Below are positions 1 through 9,699 of a stretch of 64,000 bases of DNA, piece after piece. The stretch covers positions 496,001-560,000 of the forward strand of contig CAWDUC010000020.1 in the NCBI GenBank assembly GCA_963805405.1, given 5' to 3'. Numbering within the stretch: the first letter of the stretch is position 1; the number at the start of each line of letters is the position of its first letter. The translations under genes were made by a program, and so were the position numbers. Source of the DNA: JAEUMG01 sp963805405 (lineage in GTDB: Bacteria; Pseudomonadota; Alphaproteobacteria; Rhizobiales; Aestuariivirgaceae). Below the pieces are notes generated by a model. That model saw nothing but the letters and a program-made list of their open reading frames with translations. It had not been told where the DNA came from and made no database searches.

Positions 1-1204
1 TGGTCGCCCGCCATTGCAGGACGGACATGCGGGGTTTCAGCGCGCGCAGGTCGTCCGACCTTGCTCAAGACCGACACATCGATGCGCACGAGATCGCCGC
101 CGTGCTTCTCCTGGAGGTCGATGACATGCAATTCGCCTTCAAGCGTGACGACATTGCCGACCATGCGGCCACCGGGTTTGAGCGCCTCCCACGAAGTCTC
201 GAAAACGCCAGGATCGCCCATGCCGCCGCCGATGAAGACGGCATCCGGTCGCTCGAGCCCGGCAAGTGCATCGGGCGCCGCGCCCGCGACGATATTGATC
301 CGCGGCGCGCCGAGACGGTCGGCATTTTCGGCCAGCATGCTCAAGCCGATCTTCGTCGCGTTCGAAGCGATGGCGCGGGCGCCACGCGCGGCGCGCATCC
401 ATTCGATGGCGATCGAGCCGCAGCCGGCGCCGACATCCCACAACAGCGCATCCGGCGTCGGGCCTAGCGCTGCGAGTGTGGCGGCGCGCACCTCGCGCTT
501 GGTGAGCTGGCCGTCATGCTCGATAGGCGTCATCAGGAAGGCCGGGCATGCGCGGCAGGAGCGCTGCGCCGGCGTCTGCAATGCATTCGATGCCAATCGT
601 GTTGAGATCGGAATAGGGACATCGCTGAAAGTCAGCCGGCATGGAGGCTCGACTGCCGCTTCGCCGGGGCCGCCCATGTTCTCGAGCACGATGATACGGC
701 TTTGGCCGAAGCCGCGCGCGACCAGCCGGCGCGCGACGTCAGCGACGGTCGCACCATTTTCTGTAAGGGCAATGAGGCGAACGCCCGGCTGGATGAAGGC
801 TTCGATCTGCGCCGCCGGGCGGCCGTGCAAGGTGAGTGTGTCGCAGTCGGGCAGGGACCATCCGAGCCGCGCCGCGGCGAGGCTGAAGGCCGAAATATGC
901 GGGATGATCTCAACCTCGTCGACGGGCGTGAGTTCCAGAACTTTGCGTGCCACGCCGTAGTTCGACGGATCGCCGGTCGCGAGGAGCACGGTCTTGCGCC
1001 CGCGCAGTCGCTTGATCTGGGTCGACGACCGCGCTGAAGGGCTGCGGCCATTCGTGCCTGATCGCACGTCGTCCGGGGCGTCAGTGCCAGAAGGCGGTCG
1101 GTGCCGACAATGACATCGGCCTGCTGCACGATGAGCTTGGCGCGCGCCGAAAGCCATCATAGCCGTCCTCGCCCATGCCGATGATCGTGAGCCATTTGCG
1201 TCAT
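1..1204 (-). CDS. cobL: CobL, precorrin-6Y C5,15-methyltransferase (decarboxylating); 3' end outside window, frameshifted
   Basis: Bifunctional methyltransferase of aerobic cobalamin synthesis. Joining frames gives an N-terminal CbiE-like domain (WLTIIGMGEDGYDG, VIVGTDRLL, LLATGDPSNYG) and a C-terminal CbiT-like domain with the SAM loop LLWDVGAGCGSIAIEW and a FIGGG strand. The ATG overlaps the cobH stop as ATGA, giving the start MTQ-WLTIIG once one extra A near 1195 is ignored. Other breaks lie near 1155 (one C missing before TTTCGG), in 1010-1075 (at least two) and near 50-58, after which the tail resumes as LRALKPRMSVLQW. The last residues are beyond the left edge. The family assignment is secure. 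The breaks look like sequence errors rather than decay, because conservation persists on both sides of each. Confidence 0.85.
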
Positions 1205-1838
1205 GATGCCGCTGCGATCAGGAGTGCGTTGACGGCGGCGGCAGCCATGGCCGATCCGCCGCGCCGGCCCGGCAGGGTGAGATAGGGGATACCGCGCGGG
1301 TCGCGCAGCAGTTCGTCCTTGGCCTCGGCGGCGCCGACAAATCCGACCGGCAGCGCGATGATGGCGGCGGGACGCGGGGCGCCGGCGTCGAGATGCTCGA
1401 GCAGAGCAAAGAGTGCGGTCGGCGCGTTGCCGATGACGACGAGCGGCGCCGTCGAGATACGGCATCCAGAGTTCGACTGCCGCGGCCGAGCGCGTGGTCC
1501 TTTCCCTGATCCCGATCTCGCGCGCGGCAGGATCGTTCAGATGGCAATAGAGCCTGACGCCCGGCGGGAACCTCGATGCGATGATCCCGCTCTTCACCAT
1601 CTCGGCATCGGTCAAAATGGCAGTACCGGATTTCAGCGCCGCCGTGGCACGCGGGACGAAGTCATCCGAGATGCGCAACTCCGTCGCCACCTCGGGCATG
1701 CCGCAGGCATGGACGATGCGCTCGCGCGATTGCTGCGCGCTCGGCGGGAAGCAGCGAAATATCCGTCTCGGCGCGGATCGATTCGAAAGAGCGCGCATAG
1801 ATCGCGTCGGGATCGCGAAGATAGTCGAGCGCGGTCAT
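1201..1838 (-). CDS. cobH: CobH, precorrin-8X methylmutase (frameshifted)
   Basis: Moves the C11 methyl to C12 of precorrin-8X, giving hydrogenobyrinate. The N-terminus MTALDYLRDPDAIYARSF and the body with ERIVHACGMPEVA, TAILTDAEMVKSGI and LYCHLND match CobH/CbiC; the histidine of IVHACGMP is the family's catalytic residue. Breaks near 1725 (before ERIVHACG) and near 1447 (after LWMPYLDG) must be bridged. The C-terminal third then reads VVIGNAPTALFALLEHL and PVGFVGAAEAKDEL. Length with breaks removed is about 212 aa, normal for the family. The stop overlaps the cobL start by 4 bp. The upstream frame stays open into the cbiX tail, so the ATG at 1838 is inferred from homology. Confidence 0.85.
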
Positions 1839-1842
1839 GTCT

Positions 1843-2887
1843 ATCTTCAGGCTCTTCGGCCCCAAGCGGATGATCGGCATGCGGATAGGGCGCGTGGGTA
1901 TGGCCGTGTTCATGATCATGATCGTGGCCATGACCGTGGCTATGATGATGGCCGTGGCTGTGACTATGGCCGTGTCCCTGCAAAGGCTTGCCGCGCGCTG
2001 TTTCCTTGATGACGGCGCTCAAGCCCTCGACATGATGGTGGTGGCTTTCCTGCGCCGCGCCGACATCGTTCTCGAAGCCCAGCACCTGGGTCGCGGTATT
2101 TGCACATCTGACAGTTCATGGCCGTGTCGCCGGTCAGGATCTGGCGCACCCGCTCTTCGAAGGTGTCGATCACCATCGGATGATCGTTGAGATAGGGCGC
2201 CTTGATGAACTCGATGTCGGGATGCCGCGCCGCGACTACATCGGTCGCATCGTAGATGCGCTGGACCAGAATTCCGGTGAACAGGAAATAGGGGAATACA
2301 ATGATGCGCCGATAGCCCAGCCGCACGGCGTGTTCCAATGCCGGTTCGACAAGCGGGAAGGTGACGCCGGAATAGGCCGTCTCGGCCCAGCCGAAGCCGA
2401 AGCCCTCATGCAGCATGCGCGTGACCTTGGAGACATTGGAATTGGCATCCGGGTCGGACGCGCCGCGACCGACGACGACCAGAAGCGTCTCGTGCGCCGG
2501 GACCCGTCTCGGGCGCATCGGCAATCGCCGTCCGCATGCGGTCGCCCGCGGCCTTCAGCATCTCGGGTCGATGCCCAGTTCCTTGCCGTAATCGATATTG
2601 ATGCGATTTTCGGCGGCATAGGTGTTGAGAACCGACGGGATGTCGTTCTTGGCATGGCCCGCGGCGAACAGCATGCCCGGGACGGCGAGCACCCGGTTGA
2701 CGCCCTTGGCGCGCAATTTGTCCAGGCCGTCGCGGATGATGGGTGTGGCAAATTCGAGATAGCCGAACTCAACGGGATATTCAGCCAGGCGCTTTTCAAG
2801 ATGCCGCGCCAAGACGGCGAACTCGCGGACGGCGTCTTCGTCGCGGCTGCCGTGGCCGCACAACATCACCCCAAGTTTCTCTGCCAT
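1843..2887 (-). CDS. cbiX: CbiX-like sirohydrochlorin cobaltochelatase with His-rich tail (frameshifted)
   Basis: Two tandem CbiX chelatase-like halves. The first runs from MAEKLGVMLCGHGSRDEDAV and includes VLAVPGMLFAAGHAKNDIP; the second contains LLVVVGRGASDPDANSN and YRRIIVFPYFLFTGILV. The histidines of CGHGSRD and AAGHAKND are expected metal or catalytic ligands. A Cys pair (MNCQMCKYR) and a very His-rich tail, at about 1895-1985, then end in YPHADHPLG. GGCGGAG is a good ribosome site before the ATG at 2887. Breaks lie near 2565 and 2092. The stop is uncertain: after the GGGG near 1863 one frame runs straight into cobH. It follows cobO after a 219-bp spacer in which I see no gene. The product loads Co into an early tetrapyrrole or acts as a metal-handling protein beside CobN. 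Confidence 0.75.
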
Positions 2888-3106
2888 AGGCTCCGCCTTT
2901 CGATGCGACACACAAGGCAGAGCTCCATTGCCCTTCAAGGGCTCATGGTTCGCGCAGCTCCGGACTTGATCCCCTCTTTGGGTCGACCGCACCGGACTGT
3001 GTTTCAGTTCCTTGACGGAACGCTGCTGGTATCGCGCCGTCCTTCCTAGGCATCCGCTGTCACCGGGTCAATGCGGGGAGCGACGCAGAAGACGTCGTCC
3101 GCGCCG

Positions 3107-3712
3107 TCAAAATTCGATGCCGGCCTGGGCTTTGACGCCGGAGCGGAAGGGGTGTTTCACCAGTTCCATCTCGGTCACCAGATCGGCCAGTTCGATCAGT
3201 TCGTCGCGGGCGTTCCGGCCGGTTACGATGACGTGCTTGTCCGGCGGCTTGTTGCGCAGGACATCAAGGACCTCGTCCAGCGGCAGGTAATCGTAGCGCA
3301 GGACGATGTTGAGTTCGTCGAGCATCACCATCGAATAGCTCGGATCGGCGATCATGCGCTTGGCCTCCTCCCAGGCGGCGCGGGCATGGGCGATGTCGCG
3401 CTCGCGATCCTGGGTCTCCCAGGTAAAGCCTTCGCCCATCGCCTTGATGGTCACGAGCTCGGGAAATTTCTCGAGCATGGTGCGCTCGCCGGTTCCCCAG
3501 GAGCCTTTCACGAATTGGATGACGCCGACCCGCATGCCGTGGCCGATGGCGCGGAATACCATGCCGAAGGCTGCGGTCGACTTGCCCTTGCCCTTGCCGG
3601 TGTGGACGATGAGCAGGCCCTTCTCGATAGTCTTGCCGGCCATGATCTTGTCGCGCGCGGCCTTCTTCTTCCGCATTTTCTCGTGATGACGTTCGTTGTC
3701 GTCTTCGGTCAT
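3107..3712 (-). CDS. cobO: CobO, cob(I)yrinic acid a,c-diamide adenosyltransferase
   Basis: Transfers adenosyl from ATP to Co(I) corrinoids (CobA/CobO P-loop type). The 201-aa protein shows the P-loop LLIVHTGKGKGKSTAAFG, then VGVIQFVKGSWGTGE, a Walker-B-like strand MVMLDELN and the terminal VTEMELVKHPFRSGVKAQAG. A basic N-terminus (MTEDDNERHHEKMRKKK) is usual. The start ATG overlaps the cobN stop as ATGA, so translation is coupled. It is one of the few intact genes of this operon. Confidence 0.95.
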   Translation of the reverse strand: MTEDDNERHHEKMRKKKAARDKIMAGKTIEKGLLIVHTGKGKGKSTAAFGMVFRAIGHGMRVGVIQFVKGSWGTGERTMLEKFPELVTIKAMGEGFTWETQDRERDIAHARAAWEEAKRMIADPSYSMVMLDELNIVLRYDYLPLDEVLDVLRNKPPDKHVIVTGRNARDELIELADLVTEMELVKHPFRSGVKAQAGIEF

Positions 3713-6700
3713 GATGCGCTCTCCTGAAGCACGCGCAGATGGACGTGGGCTGAATTGGACCGCGGCGTCCACAGGCCGCGGCTTGCCGCTTCCTCAAACC
3801 GCTCGGCGATTTCCCGCAAGGCCGCCGGATTGTTGCTGGCGATGAAGCCGCGGGTCTCCTCGTCGCCCAGAAAGGCATCATAAGCGAGGTCGAAATGATG
3901 CGTCTTCACCGCGCCGGTCGTCGCCGCAAAAGCGAACATGTAGTCGACGGTTGCGGCGATTTCGAAGGCCCCCTTGTAGCCGTGACGCTTGACGCCGGCG
4001 ATCCATTTGGGGTTCACGACGCGCGATCGCATGACGCGCGAGATTTCGTCTTCCAGCGTCCGGATGACGGGCCGCTCCGGGCGCGAATGGTCATTGTGAT
4101 AGACGAAGGGCCGCTTGCCGCTCGCCTCCTCGACCGCGGCGGTCATGCCGCCCTCGAACTGGTAATAGTCATCGGAATCGAGGAGATCGTGCTCGCGATT
4201 ATCCTGGTTGTGAATGACGGCTTCGACCGTCTTGAGCCTGTCCGCAAAGGCGCGCTCATCAGCGCGGCCTGCCTCGTGGGCGCCATAGGCATAGGCACCC
4301 CAGACGACATAGGCGCGCGCGAGGTCGCTTCTGTCTGCCCACAATTTCTCATCGATCAAGGCTTGCAGGCCCGCGCCATAGCTTCCCGGCTTCGACCCAA
4401 AAATGCGGCTGCCGGCATTCCGATGGGCCTCCGCAGAGGACATTCCGGCTTCTAGGAGGGCCTGGGTCTTTTGCGCATCCGCGCAGCGATCGGATTATCG
4501 GGATCGTCTTCTTCGAGCGCGCCAATCGCCCGTATCGCCCTGTCGAGCAGTTCGATCTGCGCCGGAAAGGCGTCACGGAAAAATCCTGAGATGCGGAGCG
4601 TGACATCGACGCGCGGCCGGCCAAGCTTGGCCAATGGGACAATCTCGATAGCCTGTCACGCGCCAGCTCGCCTTTTCCCAGACGGGTTTTGCGCCGATCA
4701 ACGCAAGGGCCTGGGCGATGTCGTCGCCGCCGGTACGCATATTTGACGTGCCCCAGGCCGATAGACCAAGCGATGTCGGGTAGCGGCCGTGGTCTTGAAA
4801 GTGGCGATCGAGCAGGGCGCAGGCCGATGCCTCGCCCAAGCGCCAGGCCGCAGGTGTCGGTACCGTGCGATTGTCGAGGGAATAGAAATTACGGCCCGTC
4901 GGTAGCACATCGATACGGCCGCGCGTCGGGGCTCCCGAAGGGCCAGAGGCGACAAACCGTCCGTCGAGGCCCTTCAGCAATCGCGTCGATCTCGTTCGTA
5001 CCTGATTTTCGAAGTGCCGGCGCGATCCGATTGGCGATCTCATTCAAGACCGATTGCGTGCGTTCACCAAAGGCTTGCGGATTTTCTGGAAACAAGATCT
5101 GCGGCGAGCAGTTCGAGGCGCTCGACGGTGTCGCCGGTGGTTCGCCAGAGAGCATCGCCCGCCGTCGCCAGTGCCGGTGGTCGTGGCCCAGTCCAAGATG
5201 TCGCCATCTCGCAGTCGAGCGGATCAAAGTCACCAAGCTCAAGATCGGCCGCAATGGCGCGAATGAGGGAAGCATCGCCGGCTTCGCCGAGATGGCGAGG
5301 AACACGGCTCAGCGCGACGAGCAGGTCGATCTCCTGTGCGCCCGTCGGCGAGGTTCCGAGGACATGCAAACCGTCGCGGATCTGTGCTTCCTTCAATTCG
5401 CAGAGAAAGGCGTCCAGCGTCTGAAGATCGCTGTCATCATCGCCGCTCAGAGCTATGTCGAGATCGAGCTGCTGGCTTCGTGTGAGATCGAGAATGTCGG
5501 ATTTGAGTGCCACGGCGCGACGATGGTCGAGGCCCTGCGCGAGGTAATACTCGTCGAGAAGCGCCTCGAGATCCTTGAGCGGGCCGTAGGTCTCGGCGCG
5601 TGTCAAAGGTGGCGTCAGGTGATCGATAATGACGGCCGCTGTCCGGCGCTTTGCCTGCGTGCCCTCGCCAGGATCATTCACGATGAAGGGATAGAGCTGG
5701 GGCAGGGGGCCCAATGTTGCGTCTGGGTAGCAGTCTGAGGATAGCGCCGTGGCTTTACCGGGAAGCCATTCGAGATTGCCGTGCTTGCCATTGTGGATCA
5801 CGGCATGTGCGCGAAACACGTGCCTTAGCCAGAAGTAAAAGGCGAAATATCCGTGCGGCGGAACGAGCGCCGGATCGTGGTAGCTCGACTTCGGGTCGAT
5901 ATTGTAGCCGCGAGCCGGCTGGATCGCGACGGCGACATTGTCGAAGGTCAGGCACGGCAATTCGAAAGCACCGTCATGGAAGAAAGGATCGTTTTCGGTC
6001 GCTCCCCAGCGCGCGGTGACAGCGGCTTGAAGTGCCGTTGGAAGGGCAGCGAACATCTCGCGATAATCGGCACCAGGCAATCTGCACGAGGCCCCGCGCC
6101 TCGATGCCGCATTGGTCGGTCCGCGCTGTAATGTCTCGATTAGCGCATTGCCGTCGCGCGGATAGTTGCCGGTAGCGTAGCCAATTCGCTCGAGCGCTGA
6201 GATGATCGCGATCGTGCTGGCGGGAGTGTCATAGCCGACGCCGTTTGCAATGCGTCCGTCCTTGTTCGGATAGTTGGCCAACACAATCCCGACGCGCCGA
6301 ATTGCCGGCGCAGTGTTGCGCAGGTTGATCCAATTCGCGGCCAGTTCGGCGACGAACTCCACGCGATCGGCGACCGATTTGTACGTGACTATCCTGGAAT
6401 CGGTTGAGCTATGAAGCTGCGGCTCGCTCTTGAAGGAAATGGCGCGCGTGATGATGCGGCCGTCGAATTCGGGCAGCGCGACATTCATGGCAAGATCGCG
6501 CGGACCCAAGCCTTGCGCGCTGTCACGCCAGGCCTGTTCGCTGCTGCCGGCGAGGATCACCTGCAGGACGGGGCAATCGAACTCAGTAAATGGCCCTTCG
6601 CCGGATTGGCCCATCGACGACACCGCAAAGGCCGTGGCGTTAAGGATTACATCCGGAGGATTGTCTGCGAAGGTTTCGGCGATGAGCCGGACACTTTCCA

Positions 6701-7397
6701 AGTCTCGGAGGCTCGCCACGAAAAGCGCCGTTGCGCTGACGCCTCTTACGGCGAGTGCGGCGATCAACCGGTCGATCGGTTCGGTCTGGCCGCCTTCGAC
6801 GAGCGAGCGATAGAAGACAATGCCGGCCACAGGCGTAACTTGTCCGACCTGCTGCTTTCGGTGCACGCCAGCCGGCGCAAGCTGTGCCGGTTCCGGCGGC
6901 ATGGCGCCGCCGACAATCAGAAAGCGGCAATAATCGAGTAGATTGCGTGCGTTGTCTGGGCCGCCCGCAGTCAAATAGCGCAGCAGACGCTCGCAGACCG
7001 ATGGTGGCAGGTTCGAATGGGCAGTGAGTTCCGGGTCAGGCCGCTGGTCACCGGGCAGAATGGCGAACGCGATTTTGTGGTCGCGCGCACACGCCACCAA
7101 CTCGTCGAGACCATAGGTCCAATACCCGACGCCGCCCAACAAGCGCAGCACTACCAGTTTCGCGTGGCGAAGCGTTTTCTCGACATAGAGATCGATCGAA
7201 AGATTGTGCTGGAGTTGAAGGATGTTGACGAGCCGCAAACTCGGCTTCGGCTCAGGAAGCGCGTCGAAGGCACGGGCGAGGCTCGCCAGTTCGCTGTCCG
7301 CCGCCGAGAGGATGACGATGTCGCCTCGAGACTGGCCGAGATCGACGGCCTCGGCGCCGCCATCGATCTGGCCCGTCTGTGTGGCGAGAAGATGCAT
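3709..7397 (-). CDS. cobN: CobN, large subunit of aerobic cobaltochelatase (frameshifted)
   Basis: ATP-dependent insertion of Co(II) into hydrogenobyrinate a,c-diamide, with CobS and CobT, which are not in the window. Joined length is about 1229 aa, normal for CobN. Intact from 7397 to about 5090 (residues 1-770): GIVFYRSLVEGGQTEPID, VGIVLANYPNKDGRIANGVG, PPHGYFAFYFWLRHVFRAHA and VIHNGKHGNLEWLPGKA. Further segments carry LSAWGTSNMRTGGDDIAQAL, AKLGRPRVDVTLRISGFFRD and RIFGSKPGSYGAGLQALID, ending in SAHVHLRVLQ. At least four frameshifts (near 5090, 4985, 4645 and 4465) separate them. The segments are collinear with no gap in the conserved blocks, so a single gene is clear. The start shares one base with the cobW stop (TGATG). 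Confidence 0.9.
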
Positions 7398-8434
7398 CAG
7401 CCCGCGAGCTGAGCCGTGATCCGCGCCCGGTCCAAACCCTTGAGGCCGATCACCACAAGCTCCGTGCGCCGCGCTTCGCCGGGAAGCCAGGGGCGGTCGA
7501 AATAACTGTCGAGACGCGGGCCGACGCCCTGCACAAGGAGGCGGGCAGCGGCACCGTCTAGCGCAACGAAACCCTTCAAGCGCAGAACGTCGTTCTCGCG
7601 CATCGCCTCGCTGATGCGAGCCAAGAGGTCTTCGCGATCATCGACGACGCCGAGCGAGATCACGAAGCTTTCGAAATCGTCGTGGTCGTGCTCGCCTTCT
7701 CCCTCGAGTTCGTGGTGCGAGGGGCGGTTCGCAACATCGCTTTCGGCCTCGGCTTCGAGTCCGATCAGGATATCGGACGCGAGCGCGCCCTTGCGGGCTG
7801 GAACGACCCGCGTGCCGGGGCGCAGCTTGCCTCGCAACTCATCGCTGAGGCGCGAGGCTTCGCCTGGGTCGAGGAGGTCGGTCTTGTTGAGGACCACGAG
7901 ATCAGCGCAGTTGAGCTGGTCCTGAAACACTTCCTCGATCGGATTGTCGTGATCGAGATTGGGGTCGGCAGCACGTTGCGCTGCGAGTGCAGCCTCGTCA
8001 TCGGCGAAACGGCCTTCGGCCAGTGCCTTGGCATCGACGACGGCAACAACGCCATCGACGGTTACCCGCGACTTGATCTCGGGCCAGTTGAAGGCGCGCA
8101 CCAAGGGCTGGGGCAGGGCAAGGCCGGAGGTCTCGATCACGATATGCTGAGGCGGGTTGGGCCGGTTGAGCAGCTTCTCGATGGCGGGCACGAAATCATC
8201 CGCTACCGTGCAGCAGATGCAGCCATTGGCGAGCTCGATGATGTCATCCTCGCCGCAGACGTCAGAACCGCAGGCTTTGAGTATCTCGCCATCGACGCCA
8301 ACATCGCCAAACTCGTTGATGAGGAGACCGAGACGACGGCCCCCTGCATTCTGGAGCATGTGGCGAATGAGCGTCGTCTTGCCGGCGCCGAGAAAGCCGG
8401 TGATGACGGTCGCCGGGATTTTTGCGGTGCTCAT
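7397..8434 (-). CDS. cobW: CobW, G3E-family GTPase / metallochaperone
   Basis: A 345-aa CobW proposed to deliver metal, probably cobalt, to CobN. It has the P-loop TGFLGAGKTTLIRHML at residues 11-26, the G3E motif INEFGDVGVDG, the metal-binding CxCC in LANGCICCTVADDF, a G3 IVIETSGLALPQP and LNKTDLL. A His/Asp/Glu-rich insert (HHELEGEGEHDHDDFE) precedes the C-terminal CobW_C domain, which ends TELVVIGLKGLDR. The ATG is chosen because it overlaps the cbtA stop as ATGA and starts directly before the P-loop domain. A longer reading upstream has no homology. Its place between cbtA and cobN supports the cobalt assignment over the related zinc chaperones. Confidence 0.93.
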   Translation of the reverse strand: MSTAKIPATVITGFLGAGKTTLIRHMLQNAGGRRLGLLINEFGDVGVDGEILKACGSDVCGEDDIIELANGCICCTVADDFVPAIEKLLNRPNPPQHIVIETSGLALPQPLVRAFNWPEIKSRVTVDGVVAVVDAKALAEGRFADDEAALAAQRAADPNLDHDNPIEEVFQDQLNCADLVVLNKTDLLDPGEASRLSDELRGKLRPGTRVVPARKGALASDILIGLEAEAESDVANRPSHHELEGEGEHDHDDFESFVISLGVVDDREDLLARISEAMRENDVLRLKGFVALDGAAARLLVQGVGPRLDSYFDRPWLPGEARRTELVVIGLKGLDRARITAQLAG

Positions 8435-9146
8435 GTCGCCCACATGCCTCTGGTGGTGCGATCGAGCGCGATCCCTGCGAATACGCCGATGATGCACCAG
8501 AAGGCCGCCGCAGCGGCGATCGAATTGGCGGCGAATTCAGCCGCGAGCCCGGCGGGCACGCCCGACTCATGGGTTGGCGGTTGCGGTGCGCCGATCAGAT
8601 GCGGCGCAATGATGAGCGCGATGCCGACCGCAATCGCCCAGGACTTGGCGTTTGATCGCGATAAGGTAGATGCCGCAGGCCAGTGGCGATGATCGTGCCG
8701 ACCCACCAGATCTGGCGCGCCAGGAGATCGCCGGCTGGCATGCCCGGCAATTCCGGCGAAAGCCCCATCGCGGGCGCAAGATTGACCGAGATGAAGCCCG
8801 CGAGGCCCCAGAGCAGTCCGTTGCGCGCCGTGAGCGGAATACCGGTCAGTAGAGCAATGCCTGCGAGGACGGCGGCAAATCCGGCGCCGGCAAACATGCT
8901 CGCAGCGGTCGTGTACAGCGTCCGCTGCCAACCATCCTGCGGCGACCATTCCTCGGGCGCGGCTGCTTCGGACGCCGCAGGCTCGGCGGCAGCCGTCGTT
9001 TCGTGGCTGTGACCCGCCTCGCCGGCCGTCTCGAAAACTTCAGCTTCGAGGATAAGGGGCGTCAGCTTGTAGTGCTGGATAATGCCCATAATGAATCCAG
9101 CCGCGACTCCGGCGAGGAGCGCGGCGAGAATAACTCGCCCGATCAT
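8431..9146 (-). CDS. cbtA: CbtA, predicted cobalt transporter subunit (frameshifted)
   Basis: Membrane protein of the CbtAB family, found with B12 riboswitches and predicted to import cobalt. The reading starts MIGRVILAALLAGVAAGFIM (first membrane segment), followed by a His/Ala-rich loop (GEAGHSHETTAAAEP) and LYTTAASMFAGAGFAAVLAG, with further hydrophobic stretches ending in AFWCIIGVFAGIALDR. Histidines in loop and tail are presumed metal ligands. Two breaks, near 8690 and 8640, interrupt the segment between WWVGTIIATGLACG and SWAIAVGIALIIAPHLIG. Joined length is about 238 aa, as expected. The stop overlaps the cobW ATG. The family is clear; transport of cobalt is established only by association. 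Confidence 0.85.
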
Positions 9147-9158
9147 GAAACTCTCCCG

Positions 9159-9337
9159 TTAGTGGCAGGGAAAGCCGATGGCGTGGCGCGTATCGTGGGC
9201 CGCGTTATGGGCCAAGGCGATATGCGACAGGCCGACGCCGAAAATCAGGAACATGCCGATCACCAGCGAGGCGATTCCGGCGGCGCGGCGCTGGTCTGAT
9301 AAGTTGGATCGGGAAGTCCGGCTGTCTGCGTAGTCAT
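9159..9337 (-). CDS. cbtB: CbtB, small cobalt transporter subunit (frameshifted N-terminus)
   Basis: Single-span partner of CbtA, about 59 aa. The conserved body AGIASLVIGMFLIFGVGLSH is followed by the typical tail HNAAHDTRHAIGFPCH, a His-rich end expected to bind metal. A strong ribosome site (GGAGGG) precedes the ATG at 9337, which opens in a different frame (MTTQTAGLPDP) that stops after PRW. The body frame instead begins with a GTG embedded in the ribosome site. The simplest reading is one indel near 9285-9300 and a start at the ATG. It is the first gene after the riboswitch. Confidence 0.8.
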
Positions 9338-9395
9338 GAGTCACCCTCCGTGCACTCGGTGCGTTGACGTTCTCCCGGCGAATGACCGGGATGTC

Positions 9396-9585
9396 GCGCG
9401 GCAGGTCTCCTGACTCGCGGGTCGTCGGCCTTGTGCTGCCTTCCCGGTTTCCCAGTGGCTTTTCATGCACTTAGCCTCGCCGCTCACAGTTGCGGGGGCA
9501 GTCACGGATTTGGCCCCGATTGGGTGGTCCGCACCGTGTTCCCTATTAGGCCTCTTGCCGGCTGGCATCGAGGCACCACGAAACA
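9396..9585 (-). promoter_or_regulatory. Cobalamin (AdoCbl) riboswitch with downstream hairpin
   Basis: Read on the minus strand, this has the signature blocks in order: GGTGCC (9577-9572), AATAGGGAAC with GGTGCGG, TGCCCCCGCAACTGTGAGC, the B12-box core GCCACTGGG (9459-9451), ACCGGGAAGGC, and the closing GTCAGGAGACCTGCC. After the aptamer, TCCCGG/CCGGGA forms a 6-bp hairpin (9391-9373) between aptamer and cbtB ribosome site without a U-run, which favours control of translation over termination. It should repress cbtB-cbtA-cobWNO-cbiX-cobHL when B12 is plentiful. Confidence 0.96.
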
Positions 9586-9636
9586 GAATCTGTATCGCAT
9601 GTCGCTCGGCTGGTCGTCAATGAAGGGGCGTTTGGC

Positions 9637-9665
9637 TTGCTTTTAGAGCCGTCCCAATCTATATT
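9637..9665 (+). promoter_or_regulatory. Sigma70-type promoter of the oxygenase/importer operon
   Basis: TTGCTT (9637-9642) and TATATT (9660-9665) are separated by 17 bp. Initiation would fall around 9672, inside the palindrome at 9663-9680, leaving a leader of about 28 nt before the oxygenase ATG. The promoter sits back to back with the riboswitch transcript on the other strand. Confidence 0.6.
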
Positions 9666-9680
9666 GAATGATCATTCAAT
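9663..9680. promoter_or_regulatory. Perfect 18-bp palindromic operator overlapping -10 and +1
   Basis: ATTGAATGATCATTCAAT is identical to its own reverse complement over all 18 bases. It covers part of the -10 and the predicted start site and ends 6 bp before the ribosome-binding AAGGAGGG. Position and symmetry are those of a repressor operator. The TGAATGA-TCATTCA arms resemble sites of TetR-type regulators, but the family is a guess, and no regulator gene lies beside it. Confidence 0.7.
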
Positions 9681-9699
9681 CAAAAAAGGAGGGTCAAAT

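Noticed and set aside
2180..3049. Long open frames antisense to the cob genes and many other loci
   Set aside because: They mirror real genes in a high-GC genome, show no protein-family features and no ribosome sites; the sense strand carries recognisable conserved motifs.
2888..3106. A small gene or second riboswitch between cobO and cbiX
   Set aside because: The 219-bp spacer contains neither B12-box blocks nor a protein-like frame; the open frame running into cbiX has no homology before MAEKLG.
3709..5090. Separate small genes in the 3' part of cobN
   Set aside because: The pieces are collinear fragments of one CobN broken by indels, with conserved CobN blocks in consecutive order.
1..9337. 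A decayed, pseudogenised B12 cluster
   Set aside because: The indels are single bases, while active-site and structural motifs stay intact on both sides. Unaffected codon-level conservation and broken essential genes elsewhere favour sequence errors.
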